A stretch of 55,498 nt of DNA, taken from JAKQEM01 sp964391185 (GTDB taxonomy: Bacteria; Patescibacteriota; Gracilibacteria; Peribacterales; Peribacteraceae). The stretch is taken from NCBI GenBank assembly GCA_964391185.1, contig CAYMIX010000009.1, positions 1-55,498 on the forward strand, written 5' to 3'. Made by a program: the position numbers and the translations under genes. Shown here piece by piece: positions 6,046 to 15,955 of this stretch (the stretch's first letter is position 1; every line of letters starts with the position of its first letter). Under the pieces are notes generated by a model. It was not told the origin of the DNA. It worked only from the letters and a program-made list of their open reading frames with translations, and did not search any database.

Positions 6046-7380
6046 TTATTTTACTTGGATCGTGAATGATGGAGTTCCATCGCGCGCGTCTTTTTTCTGA
6101 ACGCCGATGTAGTACGTTCCTGTTGGGAAGTCATACTGCTCACCACACATCGGACCACTGAAGCCATACAGATCGACATCATCCATCGGATAAATAAGAC
6201 ATCGTGTCTGATCTCCAGAAACAGTTACTGTTAATTTTTCTTGTTTCGTCACTTTAAAGTAATACCACTCAGCAAAATCTTCCTGTTCGAGGTAACCAGT
6301 TTTTGGCGTGCTCTTCGGAAGAAGCATTGCTTCGCGGAAACCATCATTTCCATCTCCGGATGCATTCGTTGTCGTGACAGTGAAGTGCAAACCCGCAGTC
6401 TTTGGAGCGACTTCAAATTGATAACTTCCATTACCAAGTGAGACGCGCATCGAACATTTGTTATCAACGACGTGACCAAGGTAGTACTCAAGTGCGAATG
6501 AAGTACCGGTCGCAAGTTTGTACAAACGACATGTTGCACTCCCGCCAGCATCAACTGTTACAACGAAGGAACCAACAATTGGTTTTTGGAGAGTGAATTT
6601 ATATGCCCTCGATAATTTTTCTTTGAATGCGCCATCGTCACTGAATGGGAAATCAACATCCACTGTCTGAGCTGTCGGAGCCACGGACGAAGTTGCACCT
6701 GCACTCGAACGTGTCTGTACAGATGATGTTGCTGAGCTACTCACACCACGCACTTTCAAACCAAGAGCATTGAAGATGTATGCCGCAGCTTCACCGCGCT
6801 GCAATGCATTTTCAGGATAGAACTTTGTTCCACCTTGTCCGGCAATCGGTAAAATATTTTTGGAGAATGCACTCGCAAGATACGTAGAGTACCAAGCAGA
6901 CAGTGTAAGGTCGGTGTACACCTTGAGTGGGTCGAGTGATGCAGTGGTATTCACATGCAATCCGAGAACGGTGTGAATCATCTTGAGAGACTCAACACGG
7001 TTCACTTCTTTTCCTGGTTTGAATGTCCCATCAGGATATCCACCGACGTATCCATTCTTGGAAGCATCACACACAACAGCTGAATACCATTCCCCTGCTG
7101 GAACATCGGAGAAGCAAGACTTTGTAGGAACGGCAGGGTTTTTGCCCGCTGCTCGGTAGAGCATGATGAGGATCTCGGCGCGATTGACTGTTTTATTTGG
7201 CGCAAAAGTTCCATCCGGATTTCCTTTGATAATGCCTTTATCAGAAAGTTGATCAATGTGTTCCTTATATAGATGATTCGCCGGAACATCAGTAAAAGTG
7301 ATTGCGAATGCAGGAAGAACACCAAACGCCTGCACAAAAAGAATACTTATCGTAGTACATAGTCGAACGCGTGAATTCAT
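6046..7380 (-). CDS. S-layer homology (SLH) protein with two PPC-like domains
   Basis: 444 residues with a signal peptide (residues 1-26, ending PAFA). Three SLH repeats follow: FTDVPANHLYKEHI (about 29-75), FSDVPAGEWYSAVV (about 90-140) and YTDLTLSAWYSTYL (about 150-210), with the GYPDGTFKPG signature. SLH domains bind secondary cell-wall polymers and anchor proteins to the surface. After a Ser/Ala linker come two beta-rich modules resembling bacterial pre-peptidase C-terminal domains (AYKFTLQKP..., then DFAEWYYFKV...FPTGTYYIGV). The gene has its own terminator. Most likely an envelope structural or binding protein. Confidence 0.88.
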   Translation of the reverse strand: MNSRVRLCTTISILFVQAFGVLPAFAITFTDVPANHLYKEHIDQLSDKGIIKGNPDGTFAPNKTVNRAEILIMLYRAAGKNPAVPTKSCFSDVPAGEWYSAVVCDASKNGYVGGYPDGTFKPGKEVNRVESLKMIHTVLGLHVNTTASLDPLKVYTDLTLSAWYSTYLASAFSKNILPIAGQGGTKFYPENALQRGEAAAYIFNALGLKVRGVSSSATSSVQTRSSAGATSSVAPTAQTVDVDFPFSDDGAFKEKLSRAYKFTLQKPIVGSFVVTVDAGGSATCRLYKLATGTSFALEYYLGHVVDNKCSMRVSLGNGSYQFEVAPKTAGLHFTVTTTNASGDGNDGFREAMLLPKSTPKTGYLEQEDFAEWYYFKVTKQEKLTVTVSGDQTRCLIYPMDDVDLYGFSGPMCGEQYDFPTGTYYIGVQKKDARDGTPSFTIQVK

Positions 7381-7506
7381 AGAAAGAGGAAGAGTAGATA
7401 CGAATGGATGCTACTCGTGAACACAAAGCTTGTTCAATAGTCAGCCCGTCGATATGAGTGGCTAAAAAGATGGATTGTGATCTTATGAAGAATTTTTTGA
7501 TTACGA

Positions 7507-7518
7507 TATAATGCAAGT
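7507..7518 (+). promoter_or_regulatory. -10 box of a leaderless promoter
   Basis: TATAAT (7507-7512) ends 6 nt before the ATG at 7519. Confidence 0.6.
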
Positions 7519-7875
7519 ATGTCAGCTTTGAAAAAATACTCACACATCGATTTCATACCACCAGAAAATGTCGCACTGGAAGCATCAAGGGGATTGATGT
7601 TGCGCAGAAAATTCAAACGTGGCGGCACACATGTGGGAATTTCGCGAGCGAGAGATCTCAAAAATCGTCGCACGGTATCGCCTCGAACCATCAGGCGAAT
7701 GACCAGCTTCTTTGCGCGTCATGCGGTCGATAAGCGGGGCAAAAACTTTTTTAATCCGCTTAAGCCAAGTAATGGTTTTATCGCATGGCTACTCTGGGGA
7801 GGAGATGTCGGTCAGGACTGGTGCAATGCGATCTTGAAACAAATGAAAAAAGCCGACGAAATGAAAAACAAATAA
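7519..7875 (+). CDS. Phage-type conserved protein (RMTSFFARH and WLLWGGD motifs)
   Basis: 118 residues. The pattern EASRGLMLRRKFKRGGTHVG, ISRARDL, then RRMTSFFARH and IAWLLWGGDVGQDWC recurs in small proteins of phages and prophages, often near head genes. Their function is not settled to my knowledge. No other phage gene is nearby, so this may be a domesticated or orphan copy. It has a leaderless start with TATAAT 6 nt upstream. Confidence 0.65.
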   Translation: MSALKKYSHIDFIPPENVALEASRGLMLRRKFKRGGTHVGISRARDLKNRRTVSPRTIRRMTSFFARHAVDKRGKNFFNPLKPSNGFIAWLLWGGDVGQDWCNAILKQMKKADEMKNK

Positions 7876-8058
7876 CTGTTCACTCACCGTCACAGTGCAT
7901 GTTTTCTGATTTATAGCCCATTAAGCGTCAATTTTATGACAAGCATTTCACCAATGAATGCACACCCAAACCCTAGACAGCGGTCGTAAAAATTGGTAGG
8001 CTGAGGCGTCGCTCCGCGAAAGGCCGGGGCCGTTTTTTAATGTATTCATTTTTTCTGT
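7876..8058. other. Intergenic region with GC-rich T-tailed stretch
   Basis: GGCCGGGGCC followed by GTTTTTT (about 8020-8040) may terminate the upstream gene. The best stem I can draw is only 4 bp, so this is weak. No small gene seen. Confidence 0.3.
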
Positions 8059-10977
8059 ATGGATCATATTGTCGTGAAAGGGGCGAAAATGCATAACCTC
8101 AAAAACATCGATGTTGTTATCCCGCGCAATAAGCTCACTGTTATCACGGGTGTGTCTGGTTCCGGAAAGTCGACCCTCGCGTTCGATACAATCTTCGCCG
8201 AAGGACAGCGCCGATACGTCGAAAGCCTTTCTGCCTACGCACGACAATTTATCGCACAGATGGAAAAGCCTGAAGTTGATAGCATCGAAGGTTTGTCTCC
8301 TGCTATTTCCATTGACCAGAAAACAGCACCACGCAACCCACGTTCAACGGTCGGAACGGTGACAGAAATTTACGACTACATGCGTTTGCTCTGGGCAAAA
8401 ATTGGAAAGGTTCACTGCACGATTTGTAATCGCTTACTCGAACGCCAAACGGCAAGCCAGATGGTAGAAACCATTGCAGGAATGGCTGATGGAAAGAAAA
8501 TCTATTTGCTCGCTCCACTTGTCGAAGGACGCAAAGGAGAACACTTGAAAATCTTGGACGCGGTCAAGCGCGAAGGATTTGTTCGCGTGCGCATCGACGG
8601 ACAAATCATGACAACAGATGAAGAAATTATATTGGACCCGAAGAAGTCCCACTCGATCGACATTGTTGTCGACCGTATGGTGATCCGCGAATTACAAACC
8701 AAAGAAGGCGTGGATTCGTCAGAGCTCACCATTAATCCACATCGCACGCGTCTCGCCGACTCCGTCGAATTATGTTTGAAGAAAAGCGAAGGCAAGCTTA
8801 TTGTCTTGGATGCTGACACTAATGAAGAAGTGCGCTTCTCCGAATCATTCGTCTGTCCGGAACATCCAGCACAGCAAATCCCGGACCTTGAACCACGCAG
8901 CTTCTCTTTCAACTCCCCCCACGGCGCATGTCAGACATGTCATGGTATCGGGTCTATCTTGCAGGTAGATGAATCTTCCGTCGTACCAAATGCCACTCTT
9001 ACGCTTGCTGAAGGCGCCATTCATCCGTGGACAACATCTGCGAGCCGCATGGGATTCATGTCGAACGTGCTTGAAGCTCTTGCGAAAGCAATTGGCTTTA
9101 AAATGAATACGCCATGGAAGAGCCTCTCCGAAGACCACAAAAATATCATCATGCACGGTTACGATCAGCCAGTAGAAGTAGCCATGGACACTCGCAGCTT
9201 TGGTGGAACGTATCGGACAACGTACGAAGGAGTTATTCCAAACTTGCAGCGCCGTCATAACGAAACTGATAGCAGCTACGTGCGCCAACAAATTGAAGAG
9301 TACATGCTTGAACTTCCTTGTCCTGAATGCAAAGGACAACGCCTTCGCAAGGAAATTCTCGGCGTAACAGTTGGCGGCAAAAACGTTGTCGAGGTAACGG
9401 ACTTCAGCGTGGAAGAAGCTGAAGTATATTTCTCCGGACTTACACCTATAAAGGACGCGAAGAATAAATCTGCGACGAGTCTTTCAAACTACGAATACAC
9501 GATCGTCAAAAAAGTTCTGCAGGAAATCATCGCACGTTTGCTCTTCTTAAAAAACGTCGGACTTACCTATCTCACACTTTCACGCTCCGCTTCGACACTT
9601 TCTGGTGGTGAAGCGCAGCGCATTCGCTTGGCGACACAAATTGGTTCTGCCCTTGAAGGTGTTCTCTATGTGCTCGATGAACCATCGATCGGACTCCACC
9701 AGCGCGATAACTCACGTCTTATTTCTACACTCACAAAACTACGCGATCTCGGTAACACGGTTATCGTCGTAGAACATGATGAAGAAACGATCGAAGCGGC
9801 AGATTACCTCCTAGAAATTGGCCCAGGCGCAGGAAAATACGGTGGCTCTGTGATGGCTCAAGGATTGCCAGAAGAACTGATTGCCAACCCAAATTCAGTC
9901 ACAGGACAATACCTCAGCGGCAAGAAAGTCATTGAGATCCCCAAGAAGCGCCGTCCAGGCATCAATAAATTTATCTCTATTAAGGATGCGCATCATCACA
10001 ACCTCCGTCATGTTGACGTTGAAATTCCTCTGGGAACATTCGTGGGAATCTCTGGTGTCTCTGGCTCCGGTAAATCCAGTTTGATTCACGGCATTCTTGG
10101 CCCGGAACTTTTGCGCGTGCTCAATAAAGCTCACGCAAAGCCGCAGAACGTCGGCTCTATTGAAGGATTGGGATTGCTCGACAAAGCAATCGTCATCGAC
10201 CAGTCCCCTATTGGACGCACTCCGCGCAGTAATCCTGCAACATACACCGGTATCTTCACCGATGTGCGCGACTTATTCGCCGTAACGCCAGAAGCAAAAC
10301 TTCGCGGTTACCAGCCAGGCCGCTTTAGCTTCAACGTCAAAGGCGGACGCTGTGAAGAATGTGAAGGTGACGGCATGAAACGCATCGAAATGCACTTTCT
10401 TCCCGATGTGTTCGTCACATGCGAAGTCTGTCATGGCCGTCGCTACAACCGCGAAACATTGGAAGTAACCTATAAAGGAAAGAACATCGCAGACACATTA
10501 GATATGACCGTCACAGAATCAGTCGACTTCCTTGGAACGATTCCCACACTCAAGAAGAAACTTCAGACCTTGCAAGATGTCGGGCTCGGATACTTGCACC
10601 TGGGACAGAGCGCTACCACGCTCTCCGGAGGAGAAGCACAGCGCATCAAACTTGCGACAGAACTGTTGCGCCGCTCCACAGGAAGCACCTTCTATATCCT
10701 TGATGAGCCGACAACTGGGTTGCACTTTGATGACATTCGCAAGCTTCTCACTGTATTGCAGCGCCTCGTCGACAGAGGAAACACTGTGCTTGTGATCGAA
10801 CATAATCTCGATGTGCTCAAGTCTGTCGACTACATCATCGACCTTGGCCCTGATGGTGGAACAGGCGGCGGACATATCGTTGCGACAGGTACACCGGAAG
10901 AAGTCGCAAAGGTGGAAGCTAGCCATACAGGACGCTACTTGAAGAAGATGCTCGAAAAACAAGGACGAGCTGTATGA
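8059..10977 (+). CDS. uvrA: UvrABC system protein A
   Basis: 972 residues, the damage-scanning ATPase of nucleotide excision repair. Visible are Walker A GVSGSGKS (31-38), a second Walker A GVSGSGKSS, two ABC signatures (LSGGEAQRI), two Walker B regions ending in LDEPS and LDEPT, and the zinc modules CQTC, CPEC and CEEC...CEVC. UvrA dimers load UvrB on lesions. Slightly longer than the usual 940 residues. UvrB and UvrC are not in this window. The downstream phosphoesterase starts 8 nt after the stop, so the two may be co-transcribed. Confidence 0.98.
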   Translation: MDHIVVKGAKMHNLKNIDVVIPRNKLTVITGVSGSGKSTLAFDTIFAEGQRRYVESLSAYARQFIAQMEKPEVDSIEGLSPAISIDQKTAPRNPRSTVGTVTEIYDYMRLLWAKIGKVHCTICNRLLERQTASQMVETIAGMADGKKIYLLAPLVEGRKGEHLKILDAVKREGFVRVRIDGQIMTTDEEIILDPKKSHSIDIVVDRMVIRELQTKEGVDSSELTINPHRTRLADSVELCLKKSEGKLIVLDADTNEEVRFSESFVCPEHPAQQIPDLEPRSFSFNSPHGACQTCHGIGSILQVDESSVVPNATLTLAEGAIHPWTTSASRMGFMSNVLEALAKAIGFKMNTPWKSLSEDHKNIIMHGYDQPVEVAMDTRSFGGTYRTTYEGVIPNLQRRHNETDSSYVRQQIEEYMLELPCPECKGQRLRKEILGVTVGGKNVVEVTDFSVEEAEVYFSGLTPIKDAKNKSATSLSNYEYTIVKKVLQEIIARLLFLKNVGLTYLTLSRSASTLSGGEAQRIRLATQIGSALEGVLYVLDEPSIGLHQRDNSRLISTLTKLRDLGNTVIVVEHDEETIEAADYLLEIGPGAGKYGGSVMAQGLPEELIANPNSVTGQYLSGKKVIEIPKKRRPGINKFISIKDAHHHNLRHVDVEIPLGTFVGISGVSGSGKSSLIHGILGPELLRVLNKAHAKPQNVGSIEGLGLLDKAIVIDQSPIGRTPRSNPATYTGIFTDVRDLFAVTPEAKLRGYQPGRFSFNVKGGRCEECEGDGMKRIEMHFLPDVFVTCEVCHGRRYNRETLEVTYKGKNIADTLDMTVTESVDFLGTIPTLKKKLQTLQDVGLGYLHLGQSATTLSGGEAQRIKLATELLRRSTGSTFYILDEPTTGLHFDDIRKLLTVLQRLVDRGNTVLVIEHNLDVLKSVDYIIDLGPDGGTGGGHIVATGTPEEVAKVEASHTGRYLKKMLEKQGRAV

Positions 10978-10985
10978 TGTAAACC

Positions 10986-11960
10986 GTGCACGCACCACAT
11001 CGCGATCCACCGCTCAAACATACGCCTATCTACTGGGACATCCTCATCGCGATCTGCGTGATCGTGCCGGGGATTCTTAGTTATGGAGCATTGTCATACG
11101 TACCCGCTCCATGGTCGTTGATATGCGCAGTGCTGCTGTGGATAAGCATCGCACTGGTGGTGTATGGATCGTTCATAGAATCAAGAATCATAACAGTGAA
11201 TAAAAAAAGTATTCATATTTCGTCGCTTCCAGATATCACAATCGCAGTAGTAGCAGACTTTCATGTTGGGCCCTATAAAGGTACAAAATTCGTACAGCGA
11301 GCAGTGCAAAAAATCTTGGCGCTCAAGCCAGATATCATCGTTATTCCTGGTGATTTTATTTTTGATCATCATGCAGATGCCTCGCACCTGAAGCCTCTCA
11401 AAAAACTCCGTGCACCACTTGGAGTATTTGCGGTCATGGGCAACCATGATTCTGGTCATCACTTAATGCGATATCTTTTGAAGCCTGAGGAACCGTACCA
11501 AACGGTTGACAGAGCTGATGAAATTTCAAATTTATTGGAATCTCTTGGAATTTCTGTTTTGCGAAACTCTGCAAAAATCATCTCAAAGGACGGAAAGAAA
11601 TTCGCGCTCGTCGGAATTGATGATTTATGGATGGAAGAATGCGATATCGATTCTGCGTTTAAAAAAGCAGATAAAACTCCATCGATTCTCCTCGCACACA
11701 ATCCCGATATGATTTTGGAACCTCAGTATAAACGCGCATCGTTGATTATCAGTGGTCACACACATGGTGGCCAAGTTCGACTTCCATTTATTGGTGCTCT
11801 CACAAGAGTGCCCGATAAGCTCGGTAACAAGTATGATCAGGGAATTTTTACCTTAAAAAATGGAACAGTGTTGGCCATCACCCATGGAATCGGAGAGACG
11901 ATGGGAAGAATGCGATTCTGTTGTCCGCCGGAGATCTTACTGCTCACTAATTCTCGCTAA
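10986..11960 (+). CDS. Membrane-anchored metallophosphoesterase
   Basis: 324 residues with a GTG start 8 nt after uvrA. Two N-terminal membrane helices (about 15-60) are followed by a calcineurin-like fold: DFHVG, GDFIFD, GNHD, LLAHNP and SGHTHGG supply the metal ligands. This is the YkuE/YaeI-like arrangement, whose members are often linked to lipid or UDP-sugar-lipid phosphoester cleavage. The substrate cannot be told from sequence. Confidence 0.88.
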   Translation: MHAPHRDPPLKHTPIYWDILIAICVIVPGILSYGALSYVPAPWSLICAVLLWISIALVVYGSFIESRIITVNKKSIHISSLPDITIAVVADFHVGPYKGTKFVQRAVQKILALKPDIIVIPGDFIFDHHADASHLKPLKKLRAPLGVFAVMGNHDSGHHLMRYLLKPEEPYQTVDRADEISNLLESLGISVLRNSAKIISKDGKKFALVGIDDLWMEECDIDSAFKKADKTPSILLAHNPDMILEPQYKRASLIISGHTHGGQVRLPFIGALTRVPDKLGNKYDQGIFTLKNGTVLAITHGIGETMGRMRFCCPPEILLLTNSR

Positions 11961-11962
11961 TT

Positions 11963-12035
11963 ATTGCTGTATTGTTATATTGCTAGCGAGGCAAATAGAC
12001 ATCACCGCTTGCGAACAATATAGCAATACAGCAAT
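11963..12035. repeat. Long imperfect inverted repeat
   Basis: The 22-nt arms 11963-11984 and 12014-12035 are complementary at 20 of 22 positions and flank a 29-nt loop that itself contains GCTAGCG and CGCTTGCG. No T-run follows. It may act as a terminator-like hairpin between the phosphoesterase and Nudix genes, or be a small mobile element. Confidence 0.65.
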
Positions 12036-12065
12036 GTTAGACGTAACACTTTCCACATTAGCGCG

Positions 12066-12545
12066 ATGATTAGACAATTTACAGCCACCGCCTTCGTCAT
12101 CGATTCGCAGAAGCGTGTACTTTTGCTCTGGCACAAGCGTTTACAACGGTGGATGCCACCAGGCGGACATGTCGATGAGAATGAAACGCCGGAAGAAACT
12201 GCACGCCGCGAATGCAAAGAAGAAACAGGGTTAGATGTTGTTATTATCGGTGATGATCAGCCAGACGTGTTTGAGAGTGCTCAAGAAGAAGGTCACATGC
12301 TTAAGCGACCATTCGCGATGCTCCTGGAACATATCCCTGCATACGATGTTCGCAACGAAGCCGCGCATGAGCATATGGATTTTCTCTTTCTCGCACGACC
12401 AGTTGATGAACGACAAGCTTTGGTAATTGCACAGGAAGAAGCAGATCACTTAAAATGGTTTACACAAAAAGAAATTGCGGAACTTGGAGATAATAAAATA
12501 TTCAGGAATGTGCGGGCATATGTGGCTGCCCTACAGCCATCATAG
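12066..12545 (+). CDS. Nudix hydrolase
   Basis: 159 residues. The Nudix box is complete: GGHVDENETPEETARRE followed by CKEETGLDV (about residues 38-60), giving the Mg-binding REXXEE helix. Nudix enzymes cleave nucleoside diphosphates linked to another group, such as oxidised dNTPs, ADP-ribose or sugar nucleotides. The particular substrate is not apparent. Confidence 0.93.
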   Translation: MIRQFTATAFVIDSQKRVLLLWHKRLQRWMPPGGHVDENETPEETARRECKEETGLDVVIIGDDQPDVFESAQEEGHMLKRPFAMLLEHIPAYDVRNEAAHEHMDFLFLARPVDERQALVIAQEEADHLKWFTQKEIAELGDNKIFRNVRAYVAALQPS

Positions 12546-12590
12546 ACTCTTTAGGCAACAGACACTGCATATCATACATTCATGTTATTG

Positions 12591-13778
12591 CTAATGATTT
12601 CCACCATTACCCTCTCTCTTTTTATCAGTCCACCCACAAGCATCGGCACTTTTAAATGGATAGAGTGCAAATTGCTCTGCTACAAAATGTGTAACATCTG
12701 CTTGTTTGAGTTTTCTATGACGAGCTTCTGCAATCCAATGCGACAAAAGAATGCGCGCCTCTGATTCCGACATTTGGTTACCTGCCATTAGCCTCCCTTC
12801 AAAGAGCGTTGCATCTCCTCTATATGCAACATCTGACCAATCATTATCCGATAACAATTCATCATCATCGTCTTGATTTTGAACTGCCTCTCCAACAACG
12901 ACCAATAAACCCTTGGCAGCCGTCACTGTTTTTTTGATTGCAGCAATATCTTTTGGGCCATCTCGCAAATTGCCGTTCCCTGGAGCCTCCAATACAACAC
13001 CTGCTAAACCTTTCACCATATCCGGCAAGTTTTTGTAATCCGAAGTAGCTGTTAGACCGATTCGCTCAACTCCTGATACGAGACGAAAATCCTCTCCCTC
13101 GACCCCACGAGGTTCATCGTATGGAGCAGGTTCTCGGTCAAAATGCCATAATTCATTCTCAATATTATATTTAGCCATGCGCCTGAAACCACTCGCGAAT
13201 GGGTGCTTGCGATTCCGTTGAATTTTTTGTAAACGTCTTGGTGGAAAAAAACGATCATTAAAACATAACCCAATTTTTCCTCGGATTTCTTCTTTTAAAA
13301 GAGCCAAAGCGACCGATCTCTGAAAATTCCGGAATGCATCAGTATTTGTTATTTCTACATTTTGCATTGCACCGGTAACAATGATCGATTTATCTCCTAA
13401 CTCTTTCTTGGAAACACCAAACCCTAATGCAGTGACAAAGTCCGCCATTGTATCAGTTCCATAAAGCACGATGAACGTGTCTGCCTCATCTCTTTTGATA
13501 CGACTACGCAAACTTCGAACAATATTCATTATATGAACATCCGCCTGAGCTTTGGCACTATCAATACAAGCATTGTTGTAGTACGAATCAAAACTTCCAA
13601 ATCGTGCTCTGTCTCTTTGGTGAACACTCATCATTACTTGATTCAATGCATATATATTAGGAGCTATAATTGTTCGTTTTCTTGTATCATCAAAAATTGG
13701 TGAAGACATAATCGTTCCGCCTTCACCACAAACAAGGACTCGAGATGCGTCCGATGATGAAGGTCGAGAAACACTCAT
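12591..13778 (-). CDS. Asparaginase-superfamily protein, divergent
   Basis: 395 residues. It carries the first catalytic threonine in EGGTIMS (near residue 21) and the second motif YGTDTMADF, followed by VTGAMQNVEI...TDAF, so the asparaginase/glutaminase type II fold is clear. Compared with the canonical enzyme at 15952 it has an inserted basic stretch (FPPRRLQKIQRNRKH) and an extra C-terminal tail of about 60 residues. It may use asparagine, glutamine or another amide. It is divergent from the Rel gene across about 110 bp. Confidence 0.82.
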   Translation of the reverse strand: MSVSRPSSSDASRVLVCGEGGTIMSSPIFDDTRKRTIIAPNIYALNQVMMSVHQRDRARFGSFDSYYNNACIDSAKAQADVHIMNIVRSLRSRIKRDEADTFIVLYGTDTMADFVTALGFGVSKKELGDKSIIVTGAMQNVEITNTDAFRNFQRSVALALLKEEIRGKIGLCFNDRFFPPRRLQKIQRNRKHPFASGFRRMAKYNIENELWHFDREPAPYDEPRGVEGEDFRLVSGVERIGLTATSDYKNLPDMVKGLAGVVLEAPGNGNLRDGPKDIAAIKKTVTAAKGLLVVVGEAVQNQDDDDELLSDNDWSDVAYRGDATLFEGRLMAGNQMSESEARILLSHWIAEARHRKLKQADVTHFVAEQFALYPFKSADACGWTDKKREGNGGNH

Positions 13779-13875
13779 AGGAACATGATGGACTGCAGCA
13801 GGAAGATAGCAACCCTGCCGGATTTGCCAATTTACAACTTTAGTATTTTAAACTATAGGAAAAATATCGCAACTT

Positions 13876-13891
13876 TGCTATACTATAGTGC
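13876..13891 (+). promoter_or_regulatory. Extended -10, leaderless promoter of the Rel gene
   Basis: TGC-TATACT, with TATACT at 13879-13884, ends 7 nt before the ATG at 13892. There is no SD. Confidence 0.6.
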
Positions 13892-15955
13892 ATGTCTGCT
13901 AAGAATCGATCACTCAGCAAGAACATTCAAAAAGCGCTTGCATATGCCACAAAGGCACATGAAGGCCAAAAGAGAACGTCAGGAGAACCTTACATAACCC
14001 ACCTTACAGCTGTAGCCTCTTTGTTAAGACAACTTGACGCTGATGAAGAAACAATCATCGCTGCACTCCTCCATGACACGGTTGAGGATACGGACGTAAC
14101 GTACGATGACTTAGAAAGAGAGTTTGGCACAACTATCGCTAAACTCGTCGAAGGTGTCACGAAAGTGCGTCAATTTGAAATCAGCATGGATAAGCGTGAG
14201 CAAAACATGCTCGCTATCCGCAAGCTCTTTCGAACAATGGGGAAAGATATCCGTGTGATTTTTATCAAGCTTGCTGACCGTCTACATAATATGCAGACGA
14301 TTAAGTATGTAAAACCGGAGAAGCAGCTCCGCGTCGCACGTGAAACTCAAGACATTTATTGCCACCTTGCGGATCTCCTCGGAATCCGTGCGTGGTATCA
14401 AGAATTATCCGATGCTTGTTTTGAAATTATTGAGCCTGCTGCCTTCGATCTTATCCGCAGAAAATCAGCATCAGCAGAGCACCACAATCTGAAAAAACTC
14501 CATGAATGGACAAAAAATTTCAAGAAAGTATTCCCCGCAGTTTCGCGAAAAAAAATTACCGTTGAACTTGTGAAGCGTCACAATAAAAGTATTTACGAGC
14601 GCACCAAGGGGGACGAACATTTATTACAACACATCGAAACATTCTATCGTGTGCACATCACGATTCCAGATGCCATGAGTTGTTATGCATGCGTTGGAAA
14701 TGTGCATACTTGCGCCCCACCAATCCCGGGGCACATGGATGACTACATCGCCATGCCAAAGATCAATGGTTATCAAGCACTGCACACAACGGTCATCTCC
14801 GCTCTCGGAAATCCTATCGATATTATTATTCAGACACAAAGCATGGCTGAACAGGCACGTTTTGGTACCGCAATGCTCTACAAAAATAAGAGTCATAAAA
14901 AAGGTGCCATCGCCTTGCCGGAGTGGATTGAAGCGCTCACATCACTCGAAGAAGACGAGAAGGACCTGCAACGATTTTTCAACATGATTCAAACCGAAAT
15001 TTTTGGCGAGCGCAGTCGTGTATATGTGAACGGCAAACGTCATCGAAAAAATACGTACATCGATCTGCCAACGCATGCAAGCTTACTCGATGTCGCATAC
15101 TACGTTAGCGAGAAGACTGGCGAACATGCGGAGTCCGCATTACTCAATAATCAACCCGTAAATTTGAAGCACCTTATAAAAGATGGCGATGTTATAGAGT
15201 TTGTACTGAATAAAGACCTTCCTCAGCGCACGGCATTGGATTTGTACTACATCAATACTGCACTTGCACATAAGTTGCTTATAGGACAGTTATCAGATGC
15301 ACATGAGGAGGAGCGCGTTGTACGTGGACACATGCTCGTGAACCACATGATTGATATTGCGATGGATCCGTTCTTCAGTATCACGTGGCAAAAACAAATA
15401 CGCGAACGCATGTTTGGACACAAAGAAGTGATTGCGAATGTTGGCATCGGTGTTATCGACCCGTTCATTTTCTTGGAAGAGCATAGCATGCCGGAAGATT
15501 TCTTCGTTATCGATCCTGCCTGTTTCACCATGATCGCACGCGCATCTCCTGGCACAAGCATGCGATATGTGCTTCGCACTTCTCTCGATGAATTGCGTCA
15601 AGGCAATATCATCGGCATACAAGCCGGCCCAGACGTTATAGAAGTGATTTCGGCTGATATACTCGAAAGGGAACGGAGATTTTCAAAAGAATTCGTCCCA
15701 TTGAAAGTACGCAAAGAGTCCGTACAGTATCCGCTGCACTTCGCCCTCCGTTTCTCCTTTCAACCGGACGCCAATCCACTGGAAGACATCGCGACATTGC
15801 AAAGCTTATTGGATACACCGGTTAATCTCCTTAAATTTGAACAGACATCTGTTACGCTCAGCTTCCATACGAATCGCTTACGTACGATTCAACTCGCCTA
15901 TGAACACTTATACGCATTGCCTTACATCTCCCATATTTTCCGCATCTCACCGTGA
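13892..15955 (+). CDS. Rel/SpoT-family (p)ppGpp hydrolase with degenerate synthetase domain
   Basis: 687 residues. The HD hydrolase is complete: Arg28 and His37 in KRTSGEPYITH, HDTVED at 61-66, and KLADRLHNM at 126-134. The synthetase region (about 220-335) keeps DYIAMPKINGYQALHTTV. However, the acidic residue of the DLxAxR motif is missing (HIETFYRVHI), and the usual EVQIRT reads DIIIQT. A TGS domain follows at about 372-438, and a weak ACT-like end closes the protein. Prediction: it degrades (p)ppGpp and makes little or none. It overlaps the asparaginase gene by 4 nt. Confidence 0.85.
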   Translation: MSAKNRSLSKNIQKALAYATKAHEGQKRTSGEPYITHLTAVASLLRQLDADEETIIAALLHDTVEDTDVTYDDLEREFGTTIAKLVEGVTKVRQFEISMDKREQNMLAIRKLFRTMGKDIRVIFIKLADRLHNMQTIKYVKPEKQLRVARETQDIYCHLADLLGIRAWYQELSDACFEIIEPAAFDLIRRKSASAEHHNLKKLHEWTKNFKKVFPAVSRKKITVELVKRHNKSIYERTKGDEHLLQHIETFYRVHITIPDAMSCYACVGNVHTCAPPIPGHMDDYIAMPKINGYQALHTTVISALGNPIDIIIQTQSMAEQARFGTAMLYKNKSHKKGAIALPEWIEALTSLEEDEKDLQRFFNMIQTEIFGERSRVYVNGKRHRKNTYIDLPTHASLLDVAYYVSEKTGEHAESALLNNQPVNLKHLIKDGDVIEFVLNKDLPQRTALDLYYINTALAHKLLIGQLSDAHEEERVVRGHMLVNHMIDIAMDPFFSITWQKQIRERMFGHKEVIANVGIGVIDPFIFLEEHSMPEDFFVIDPACFTMIARASPGTSMRYVLRTSLDELRQGNIIGIQAGPDVIEVISADILERERRFSKEFVPLKVRKESVQYPLHFALRFSFQPDANPLEDIATLQSLLDTPVNLLKFEQTSVTLSFHTNRLRTIQLAYEHLYALPYISHIFRISP

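Noticed and set aside
5861..6100. Open frame on the plus strand
   Set aside because: It runs through the terminator of the SLH gene and has no recognisable start signal; composition is AT-rich noise.
12582..12764. Small plus-strand frame
   Set aside because: It overlaps the 3' end of the asparaginase-like gene on the other strand; no motif or promoter supports it.
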